NCBI GenBank assembly: GCA_016871055.1
Contig: VFZW01000002.1
Location: 1 to 64,000 of the forward strand
Reading direction: 5' to 3'
Source: Acidobacteriota bacterium
Lineage (GTDB): Bacteria; Acidobacteriota; Terriglobia; Bryobacterales; Bryobacteraceae
DNA: 64,000 nt
Shown here: piece by piece, positions 38,766-46,925 of the stretch
Position numbering within the stretch: the stretch's first letter is position 1
Layout of the letters: each line of letters opens with the position of its first letter
Made by a program: the position numbers and the translations under genes
The notes under the pieces: generated by a model
Database searches by the model: none
The model's input: the letters and a program-made list of their open reading frames with translations, nothing else
What the model was told of the DNA's origin: nothing

Positions 38766-40011
38766 TGCGTATCGACTCCATTTCGTAGAACTCAAGCGTG
38801 CCGTCCAGCCGCGCGGCGGCCAGACGGCGGCCATCGGCTGAAAACGCAAGGCCGAGGACCCATTCGGATTGATTGGGGAGCACGCCGGCTTCGGACAAAT
38901 CGGCCGTGCGGAAAAGTTTAATGGTGCGATCGGCCGAGGCCGACGCGAGCAGCGAACCATCGGGCGAAAACGCGAGACGAAGAATCGTGTCCTCGTGCGC
39001 GATGAGCGTATTCTTCAACTCGCCGCTTTTGTCGCCGACCGACCAGAGGCGAATGGTCTTATCGCCGCCCGCCGCGGCGACAGTCTTGCCGCCGGGAGAA
39101 ACGGCGATGCCATTGACGCCGTCGGTCGATTCGGAGAACGTGTAGAGGCGCTCGCCCGTTTGTGGATTCCAGATCTTGACGGTGCGATCGGCGGCGGCGG
39201 AAATGAGCTTGCCGTCGGCGGTGAACGACAACGCGTAGACGGCGTCTATGTGATCCTTCATCGGGCGGATTTGTTTGCCCGTCGCCGCGTCCCACAGATA
39301 GATCATCTTGTCGTAGCTCGCGGTGGCGAGCGTTTTGCCGTCGGCCGAAAACGCGACGGCGTAAATGGAATCGGCGTGGCCTTCAATCGTCGCCTCCACC
39401 TGCTTGGTGGCGAGGTTCCAGATCTTCACTTCGCCCTTTTGCGAAGGGAGTCCGCCCGCGGCTGCCAGGCGTTGCCCATCGGCCGAGATCGCAACCGCGC
39501 GGACCACTTCGGCGTGACCGTCGAGCGCGCCGGTCTGCTTGCCGTTCGCATCGAAAAGCCGCACGCGTTTGTGGCCGCCGGCGGCGATGACGTTGCCTTT
39601 CCACGCCAGCGCGTAGTTGGCGGGCTTCACGGGAACACGCGGTTTGATGTCGGGCCGAATCGCGCTCGACGGCCGCACGATCGGATTCGCTTCCGGCTTC
39701 GCGCCGTTGGCGATCCACTTGCGAACGATTTCGATTTCCCCGGCGGCGAGCTTGCGCCCATCCATCGGCATGATCGGCTTCATCTCGCCTGTCAAAACCA
39801 ACAGCAGCCGCGACTCCTGCGGCTTGCCGGGCACAATGATCGGCCCTTGATTGCCGCCGCGCATCAGGCCCTCGTGCGTCTCAACGTCAAGCGTGCCCAT
39901 CTTCACGGTGGCCGCGTGGCAGCCGTAGCAATATTGCTTGAAGATCGGCTGCAAGTCTTTCTCAAAGCTCTGCGCGCCGAGGGTCATCGAAGCTAGTAGA
40001 AGCAGTCGCAT
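38731..40011 (-). CDS. Planctomycete-type cytochrome c + WD40 repeat protein
   Basis: DLQPIFKQYCYGCHAATVKMGTLDVETHEGLMRGG then repeated GHxDxIYAVAFSADGKTLATASYDKMIYLWD units. Confidence 0.9.
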   Translation of the reverse strand: MRLLLLASMTLGAQSFEKDLQPIFKQYCYGCHAATVKMGTLDVETHEGLMRGGNQGPIIVPGKPQESRLLLVLTGEMKPIMPMDGRKLAAGEIEIVRKWIANGAKPEANPIVRPSSAIRPDIKPRVPVKPANYALAWKGNVIAAGGHKRVRLFDANGKQTGALDGHAEVVRAVAISADGQRLAAAGGLPSQKGEVKIWNLATKQVEATIEGHADSIYAVAFSADGKTLATASYDKMIYLWDAATGKQIRPMKDHIDAVYALSFTADGKLISAAADRTVKIWNPQTGERLYTFSESTDGVNGIAVSPGGKTVAAAGGDKTIRLWSVGDKSGELKNTLIAHEDTILRLAFSPDGSLLASASADRTIKLFRTADLSEAGVLPNQSEWVLGLAFSADGRRLAAARLDGTLEFYEMESIRNAPAAARTANR

Positions 40012-42443
40012 CAGTAGTTGAACAGAAATTCTTTCGCGGTCAACATCGACCAGACAAGGTCTTCGATCGCCTCTTTGCGCGCCGTCTGTTGCGCCTCGCG
40101 CGTGGGTTTCGACTCGCGCACTTTGCGAAGCATCTCGCCGACGTCTTTCAATTCGCTTTCGCGCGGATAGCGGGCGTAGGCGCTCAGGTAGAGCTGATCG
40201 AGCATCTTTTTATCCGATAGCCCGAGCTTCAACATCAACGCGACAACGCCATCGGCGGCGCTCAGTTTCTTGTTGAGCGTATCGCCGTTGATCACATGCA
40301 GCGCTTGCGTGATTGAAGGATCGCTCGACCGTTCGCCCGCATCGCAGAGAATTCGCTCGGGCCGTCCAAACGCCGCGAGGAACTGTGACTGCACGCGAAC
40401 ATCGGGCAACTGCATGGCGCGCGTGCCCGCCGGATAGCCGGCGAAGTTTGTCGGCACGCCGCTCACCTGGCTCATCGCGTCGAGCAGCACTTCGGCCGGC
40501 AGACGCTTGACGATGTAGCGCGAGTAGAAAATCTCATCGCGTTGGTTCGTCGCGTTTGAGTCGCTTGAAAGCTGATAGACCGCCGAGTTCATGATCGTGC
40601 GGATGAGGTGTTTGATGTCGTACTTATTCTTGACGAAGTCGTCGCTGACGGCCTTGAACAGCTCTTCGTTCGACGCGGGATTGGTGGCGCGAACGTCATC
40701 GATCGGATTCACCAGACCGCGGCCCATGAGGTTGCCCCATACGCGGTTGACGATGTTACGCGTGAAGTAGGGGTTGTCGTTGACGAGCCATTCGGCGAGG
40801 TGCGCGCGGCGGTCGCCGCCTTGGTCGAGCGGCATGGCTTTGCCGTCGAGCGGCGCGGGTTCAAGCGGCTTCAACAAGCGCGGATGGTTGATGTCGCCGG
40901 CAGTCTTGACGTAGACGATGTTGTCGGCGGCGGTTGAGCCGTTCTTAATGCCGACGCGCGCGAAGAGATTGGCGAACTGGTAATACTGCTTCTGCGTCCA
41001 CTTCTCCATCGGGTGGTTGTGGCAACGCGCGCACGTAAGGCGCTGGCCGAGGAACGCCTGCGTGACGTTTTCGGAAAGCTCGATGGTGTCCTTATGGAGC
41101 ACGAAATAGTTCAGCGCTCCGTTGGCGCGGGCGCTACCGGTGGACGTGAGCAACTCCTTCGCGAACACATCCCAAGTCTTGTTGGCCTTCACCGAATCGC
41201 GGATCCAGTTGTAGAAAGCCCACATCGCGGGCGTGCGAAGTTTGCGGCTCGATACAAGCAAAAGGTCGCTGTACTTGTAGGCCCAGTAGTCGACGAACTC
41301 GTCGCGTTCAAGCAGGCGGTCGATGAGCTTGGCGCGCTTGTTGGGCGCGGCGTCAGCGAGGAACTGTTCGACCTCCTCGGCGGTGGGCAGAATGCCGGCG
41401 GCGTCGAGATAAGCGCGGCGAATGAACGTCGAGTCATCGGCTGGTTGCGAAGGTGCGAGGTTCAGCGACCTCCATTTCGCGAGCGCGAGGTTATCGATGA
41501 AATTGCGCGGCTGGAACTTGGAGTAATCGGCTTGCGAAACCTGATTCGGGAACGGCACGCTGAGGCGCGCGTAGAGGACTTTGCTCTGATACCAGAGCGT
41601 AATGGCAGCTTCGCCGTGGCCGTTCATCTTGACGCGGCCGAAGTCATCGACGCTGGCGACGCCTTCATTGGTGGAAGTGAACTTGACCCAGTTGGTGACA
41701 TCTTCGACACGGCCGTCGGCGTAGCGCGCGCGGACGAGCAGCTGTTGCTCGGCATTCGGTTGCAGCGCGGCGTTGGCGGGGTAGACTTCGAGATTTTGAA
41801 TCGCGATGTCCTTCGCGCTGGGCGCGGGTGCGCCGGAGGCGATCCACTCGGAAAACACACGGTATTCGAGCGAATCGTGCTTGAAGCGAAGGCCGCCCAT
41901 GTGCGGGATCGCGTAAGTGGCCTTGAGAAGAACCAGACTATTGGAGGGATCGGCGACCGAAACGCGGCGGCCGGAGGACTGGCGGAGCAGCGCGTCGTAG
42001 TCTTGCTCGGGATCGTAGCCGCGAAGTGTCAGCTTAAAGCCGTTCTTGCCGGCGAGCGCGCCGTGGCAAGCGCCTTGATTGCAGCCCATCTTGGTCATCA
42101 CGGGGATGACGTGGTTCGCGAAGTTCCAGGTGAATGGCGCCTTGGCGTTCTTCACGCTGACGGCGGCCTGCGCCTTGATGCCATCGTGTTCGGCGGTGAT
42201 CGTCGCGGCACCGTCGGAGACGGGAGTAACGAGGCCGCTCGGCGAGACGGTGGCGACAGCGGGGTTCGACGATGTCCATTTCGCCGAGCGCGTCCAGTCG
42301 ATGTTCGTCGCGCCGTCGACGGCTTCGGCGAGGAGTTGATGCCGCGACTCGGGCGTAGCGAGTTCAACCTTCGCGGGGAGAATGGAGAGCGATGGCGCGG
42401 CGTGCAGCGCTGCAGCTACGGCAATGGAAATCAGTGGTCGCAT
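40011..42443 (-). CDS. Ig-like (Big_2) + DUF1549/DUF1553 PSD1-type protein
   Basis: WTSSNPAVATVSPSGLVTPVSDGAATITAEHDG; GCNQGACHGALAGKNGFKLTLRGYDP; CARCHNHPMEKWTQKQYYQFANLFARVG. Confidence 0.9.
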   Translation of the reverse strand: MRPLISIAVAAALHAAPSLSILPAKVELATPESRHQLLAEAVDGATNIDWTRSAKWTSSNPAVATVSPSGLVTPVSDGAATITAEHDGIKAQAAVSVKNAKAPFTWNFANHVIPVMTKMGCNQGACHGALAGKNGFKLTLRGYDPEQDYDALLRQSSGRRVSVADPSNSLVLLKATYAIPHMGGLRFKHDSLEYRVFSEWIASGAPAPSAKDIAIQNLEVYPANAALQPNAEQQLLVRARYADGRVEDVTNWVKFTSTNEGVASVDDFGRVKMNGHGEAAITLWYQSKVLYARLSVPFPNQVSQADYSKFQPRNFIDNLALAKWRSLNLAPSQPADDSTFIRRAYLDAAGILPTAEEVEQFLADAAPNKRAKLIDRLLERDEFVDYWAYKYSDLLLVSSRKLRTPAMWAFYNWIRDSVKANKTWDVFAKELLTSTGSARANGALNYFVLHKDTIELSENVTQAFLGQRLTCARCHNHPMEKWTQKQYYQFANLFARVGIKNGSTAADNIVYVKTAGDINHPRLLKPLEPAPLDGKAMPLDQGGDRRAHLAEWLVNDNPYFTRNIVNRVWGNLMGRGLVNPIDDVRATNPASNEELFKAVSDDFVKNKYDIKHLIRTIMNSAVYQLSSDSNATNQRDEIFYSRYIVKRLPAEVLLDAMSQVSGVPTNFAGYPAGTRAMQLPDVRVQSQFLAAFGRPERILCDAGERSSDPSITQALHVINGDTLNKKLSAADGVVALMLKLGLSDKKMLDQLYLSAYARYPRESELKDVGEMLRKVRESKPTREAQQTARKEAIEDLVWSMLTAKEFLFNY

Positions 42444-42447
42444 GGCA

Positions 42448-42714
42448 TTACAAGGTTCCTTCCACACCAGGGCATGTGGCCGAATCGAGCAGGGCTTGGG
42501 GGAGAGAAAGCGTTGCGTCGAGGACTTCGATTCCGATAAGGCGGCCGGCGGCATCCAAGTCGAGGTTGATCATGGATTTCGTCCGGCTATCGTCAACAAC
42601 AACGGTATGGGCCGCCTCTCCGTAACCGACGTTCCGCAGGTAGATGTAGGCGGCGTTGGCTTCGCGATCATAGGTGACGAAGGGAAATCGACGTGGCTGG
42701 AATGTTGCCGACAT
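42448..42714 (-). CDS. DUF2283-like small protein
   Basis: FVTYDREANAAYIYLRNVGYGEAAHTVVVDDSRTKSMINLDLDAAGRLIGIEVLDATLSLP. Confidence 0.8.
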   Translation of the reverse strand: MSATFQPRRFPFVTYDREANAAYIYLRNVGYGEAAHTVVVDDSRTKSMINLDLDAAGRLIGIEVLDATLSLPQALLDSATCPGVEGTL

Positions 42715-42717
42715 GGC

Positions 42718-44097
42718 TCAGGCGAATAGTTCTTTAATCGGCTCAACGCCCCGCTCAACAATCGGAATCGGCCGGCCCTGCGCGCCGGGCAGTTCCGTCT
42801 CGAGCGAAATATTGAGGCCCTTGTAAATCGTCGCGGCAACTTCGTTCGGCTGCGTCGGGCGGTCCTTCGGGAAGCCGCCGATTTCATCGCTCGATCCCAC
42901 GACTGTGCCGCCTTTCAACGGCCCGCCGCCCATCAGCACGGTGTAGCACTGCGGCCAGTGATCGCGGCCGCCGGCCGGGTTGACCTTGGGCGTACGGCCG
43001 AATTCGCCGAAGCCGACAACCATCGTGTTCGAAAGCAGCCCGCGCTGGCTCAAGTCTTCGAGCAGACTCGAATAGGCCATGTCAAACATCGGGCCGACGA
43101 GGTCGCGGTAACACGAGATCGGCGAGAACGGTTTCGAACCGTGGATATCCCAGGTGATTTCATCGAACACGGTTTCGAACATGTTGATCGTCACAAAGCG
43201 GACGCCCGCTTCGATCAACCGGCGCGCCAGCAGGCAGCTTTGTCCGAAGCGGTTGAGTCCGTACTTCTCACGGACCGATTCGGGCTCGCGATGCAGCTCG
43301 AACGCTTCGCGGGCCTTGGCGCTCGACATCAATGTGTAGGCCTGCTGGAAGGAGTTGTCGAGCAGCCGCGCTTCCTGCGAAGTCTCGAACTTGCTGACCG
43401 TCTTGTCGACCATCTGGCGCCAGTCCTTGCGGCGATCGACACGCAGCGCGGTGAGGTAGTCGGGCGGCAGCATGTCGGGCACGCGGAAGTTGGGATCGGC
43501 GGGGTCGGAGTTAAGGATAAACGGATCGAACGCCTTGCCGAGGAAGCCCGCGCCGTGGCCGTGCGGCATGTTGCCGCCGGTCGCACCGATGGGGCGCGGC
43601 AGCAGAATGTGCGGCGGCACATCGCCCTGCGGCCCTTTGAGTTTGCTGAGTACGCAGCCGAAGCTGGGATGTTCGACGCCGCCCTGGAAGAGCCGGCCGG
43701 TCTGCATCATCTGATGGCCGGTGTCGTGAACGGCGGCGGCGGTGTGATACATCGAACGCACGAGCGAAAACTTGTCGGCGTGTTTGGCGATGCGCGGGAA
43801 ATTCTCGGATATCTCGATACCGGGAACGTTCGTCTTGATCGGCTTGTACGGCCCGCGGATTTCGATGGGCGCGTTGGGCTTCATGTCGAAGGTGTCGAGC
43901 TGCGAAGGCCCGCCGACGAGCATCATGAGGATGCAATTGGTATCGGACTTCTTCGTATCGACCGCGCCGAGGGCCTTCAATCCCATAAACTGCGTGAGGC
44001 CGAGGCCAAACGTGGAAAGCGCGCCGGCGTGGAGGAAATCGCGGCGGCGCGTGCCGTCGCAAAACTCGGCTGGCTTGTCGGCGTCAAGACGGATCAT
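42718..44097 (-). CDS. DUF1501 domain protein
   Basis: CDGTRRRDFLHAGALSTFGLGLTQFMGL, CILMMLVGGPSQLDTFDMKPNAP, GFGEFGRTPKVNPAGGRDHWPQCYTVLMGGGPLKGG. Confidence 0.9.
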   Translation of the reverse strand: MIRLDADKPAEFCDGTRRRDFLHAGALSTFGLGLTQFMGLKALGAVDTKKSDTNCILMMLVGGPSQLDTFDMKPNAPIEIRGPYKPIKTNVPGIEISENFPRIAKHADKFSLVRSMYHTAAAVHDTGHQMMQTGRLFQGGVEHPSFGCVLSKLKGPQGDVPPHILLPRPIGATGGNMPHGHGAGFLGKAFDPFILNSDPADPNFRVPDMLPPDYLTALRVDRRKDWRQMVDKTVSKFETSQEARLLDNSFQQAYTLMSSAKAREAFELHREPESVREKYGLNRFGQSCLLARRLIEAGVRFVTINMFETVFDEITWDIHGSKPFSPISCYRDLVGPMFDMAYSSLLEDLSQRGLLSNTMVVGFGEFGRTPKVNPAGGRDHWPQCYTVLMGGGPLKGGTVVGSSDEIGGFPKDRPTQPNEVAATIYKGLNISLETELPGAQGRPIPIVERGVEPIKELFA

Positions 44098-44151
44098 GGG
44101 CAGTTTCCTCTGCGGTAATTCTACCGTAAATAGCTGGCGAACAGAGGGAGG

Positions 44152-45600
44152 CTAGGGCCGGCCAACAGCCGACGGATCCGGCCCAGGAATCGCAATCCCG
44201 CGAGCTTTCATCACTCTGTGAAAAGCGTCGACGGTTACCAGCGACGGCTTGTAGTTGCCGAAGCGATACCCTTCGGCGATCCGCAACGGAGTCCAGCCGA
44301 ACTTGTTCTTCCGGTTCCAGACGCCCGGATCGGCGTTTTTCGAATTCAGGAACTCGACCACCTTCGGCCCGTTCTTATACGCCGCGCCGTGCATCGCCGT
44401 CTCGCCGTTGGAGTCGACGGCATCGATCTTGTTACCTAGCTCAAGAGCCACCGCGCACGCCTCCAACGCATCGTCATCGCTGCCCGCGTCTTCACCGGGC
44501 GAGCGCGTGCCGAGACCCGCAGCCACCATCAGCGGCGTCGAATCGTCGACGGTCGGGAGCAGCGGATCAGCGCCAAGCGACGCAAGCAGCCGCATCATCT
44601 CCGCATCGCCGGTCCGCGCGGCCATCAGGAATGGCGTGGCGCCTTCGGTGTTCAGTCGCGTGAGTCCGATGTTGATCTTCTTCGACATCCGTGCGTTCAG
44701 ATCCGCGCCGTGCTCCTTCAGCTTGCGGACCATGTCCGCACTGGTGATATTGCCCGAACCCGTGGGTGAAGGATCGTTGTCGCCAAGCCCCGGCTTGCGA
44801 ACCTGCGTGATCGCGTGCAGCGCGGTCATGCCCGACCCATCGGAATTCGGATCAGCGCCGGCTTCGAGCAGTCGCGCCGCGAGTTCAAAGTGCCCGTTGA
44901 TCACCGCGAGCACAAGCGCGCTGGTGCCGGCGCGCGGCGCACCGGGCCGCCGGATCGAATTCGGCGGAGGCTGAATGACTTCGTTCACATCGACGCCGGC
45001 TTTTATCAGCGACTTCGCGGCCGCGATGCGGCCTTCGCGCACGGCGAACAGATACGGCGTGAAGCCGGAGCGTAGCCGCTCCCGGAAGTTCGCGCCGAAT
45101 TCGACCAGCGTCTCGACGACCGCCGCGTGGCCCTCGGCCGCGGCCCACATGATCGCTGTCTGGCCGCGCTGTTCTTCCTTCGCGTTGACGTTCGCACCGC
45201 CGCGTAGCAACGCCTTGACGGCGTCGAGTTTGCCCGTGCGCGCCGCGGTCATCAGCGGCGTCTCGCCGCCCGGCACGGCGGCATTCGGGTCCGCGCCGGA
45301 CTTTATCAGGAGTTCAACGATCGGCCCGTTGCCATTGGTCGCGGCGAGTGACAGCGGCGTCATTCCGTAACGGTTCTTGACCTTCGCGTCCGCGCCGGCG
45401 GCAAGCAGCGCTTTCACGGCCGCGATGTCTTCGTGCTGCGCGGCCCAATGTAGCGCGGTTGTGCCGTCGATCTGCGCGCCGTTGACGTCGGCGCGTTGTT
45501 TCACCAGCGTGTCGATCGGCGTGCGCGCGCGGACGGCGTCGGCGACGCGGCTGTCGGCCGCGCAGAGAACGCCGGCACAATACAAGGCTGCAAACCGCAT
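44152..45600 (-). CDS. Secreted ankyrin repeat protein
   Basis: Repeats such as GTTALHWAAQHEDIAAVKALLAAGADAKVKNRYGMTPLSLAATNGNGPIVELLIKSGADPNA. Confidence 0.9.
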   Translation of the reverse strand: MRFAALYCAGVLCAADSRVADAVRARTPIDTLVKQRADVNGAQIDGTTALHWAAQHEDIAAVKALLAAGADAKVKNRYGMTPLSLAATNGNGPIVELLIKSGADPNAAVPGGETPLMTAARTGKLDAVKALLRGGANVNAKEEQRGQTAIMWAAAEGHAAVVETLVEFGANFRERLRSGFTPYLFAVREGRIAAAKSLIKAGVDVNEVIQPPPNSIRRPGAPRAGTSALVLAVINGHFELAARLLEAGADPNSDGSGMTALHAITQVRKPGLGDNDPSPTGSGNITSADMVRKLKEHGADLNARMSKKINIGLTRLNTEGATPFLMAARTGDAEMMRLLASLGADPLLPTVDDSTPLMVAAGLGTRSPGEDAGSDDDALEACAVALELGNKIDAVDSNGETAMHGAAYKNGPKVVEFLNSKNADPGVWNRKNKFGWTPLRIAEGYRFGNYKPSLVTVDAFHRVMKARGIAIPGPDPSAVGRP

Positions 45601-45605
45601 GGAAG

Positions 45606-46925
45606 TTAGACCGCCAACGGTTCGCCGAGTTCGACGATTTTGCCATTGCTGTCGGCGAAATTGTCGAGCCGCACGCCAACCCGATCAAGCAGCGTCAGGT
45701 GCAGATTCGCCAGCGGCGCGGGTTTTTCGTAGCGGATGTGACGCCCGCCCTTGCCGCCCGCAACCAGAATCGGAAGGTTGACGTGATCGTGCACGTTGGG
45801 ATTGCCCATGCCGCTGCCGTAGAGAATCAGCGAATGGTCGAGCAGCGAGCCATCGCCATCGGGCGTTGCGCGAAGCTTTTCGAGAAACGCCGCGAAGAGC
45901 GAAACATGATACGCGTTGATCAACGCGACCTTGTGCATCTTCTCCGGATCGTAGTTGTGATGCGTCAGCGGGTGGTGCGCTTCCGGCACACCGATCTCGG
46001 GATACGTGCGCGTCGACGTCTCGCGCGCGAGTTGGAACGTCGTGACCCGCGTGACATCGCCCTGCATGGCGAGCACCTGCAAATCGAACATGAGGCGGGC
46101 GTGGTCGCCATACACCGCGGGCACGCCGATGGGCCGGTCTAGATCGGGCAGCTTCGTGTTCGCGGCGTCGGACTCGGCCTTTTGAATGCGGCGCTCCACT
46201 TCGCGCACCGTGTCGAGATATTGCGACACGCGATGCTTATCGCTGGCGCCAAGTTTGCTCTGCAGCGTCGCGATGCGTTCGCGAACGGCGTCAAGAAGGC
46301 TCGCGTCCTGCTTCATGTCGCGGCGGCGGTCGGCGGCGCTGCCGCCTTCGCCGAACAACCGCTCGAACGCCACGCGCGGATGCGCTTCGGCGGGCAGCGG
46401 CGTTGTCGGCGACGACCAGGACAGATTGTTCTGATACACGCACGCGTAACCGTTGTCGCACTGGCCGACGGTCGTGAGAAGGTCCATCGAAAGCTCGAGC
46501 GACGGCAGGCGCGTCAGTTTGCCGAGCTGTTGTGCGGCTACCTGATCGGCCGTGGTGCCGAGATGATAGTCGGTGCTCTCGGTCCACTTCGACGTCGCGC
46601 AGCTCAAAAAGCCCGCGTTCGATGTTGCATGCGTGCCGGGGTAGGAGTTGCGGATCTCGGTATTGGTCAGGACCGTGATCTGATCCTTCACTTTTTCGAG
46701 CGACTTAAGCGACGGCGACAGTTCGCCGAGCTTTCCCGTGCCACCCGCGGGCGTCCATTCCTGAATCGTCGAGCCCATGGGAATGTAGACAAATCCCAAG
46801 CGGCGCACCGGCTTAGACGCCGCCGACAACGCCGGCGTCATGGCGTCGAGCAACGGCAGCGCGATGGCGGTGCCGGCGCCGCGCAACAGAGTGCGGCGGG
46901 ACAGGGCTTTTCGTGTGCTGATCAT
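45606..46925 (-). CDS. DUF1552 domain protein, Tat-type signal
   Basis: LSRRTLLRGAGTAIALPLLDAMTPALSA, RLGFVYIPMGSTIQEWTPAG, HHNYDPEKMHKVALINAYHVSLFAAFLEKL, LILYGSGMGNPNVHDHVNLPILVAGG. Confidence 0.9.
   Translation of the reverse strand: MISTRKALSRRTLLRGAGTAIALPLLDAMTPALSAASKPVRRLGFVYIPMGSTIQEWTPAGGTGKLGELSPSLKSLEKVKDQITVLTNTEIRNSYPGTHATSNAGFLSCATSKWTESTDYHLGTTADQVAAQQLGKLTRLPSLELSMDLLTTVGQCDNGYACVYQNNLSWSSPTTPLPAEAHPRVAFERLFGEGGSAADRRRDMKQDASLLDAVRERIATLQSKLGASDKHRVSQYLDTVREVERRIQKAESDAANTKLPDLDRPIGVPAVYGDHARLMFDLQVLAMQGDVTRVTTFQLARETSTRTYPEIGVPEAHHPLTHHNYDPEKMHKVALINAYHVSLFAAFLEKLRATPDGDGSLLDHSLILYGSGMGNPNVHDHVNLPILVAGGKGGRHIRYEKPAPLANLHLTLLDRVGVRLDNFADSNGKIVELGEPLAV

Noticed and set aside
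41013-42539. 508-aa plus-strand ORF
   Set aside because: Antisense to the DUF1549/DUF1553 gene; no motif support.
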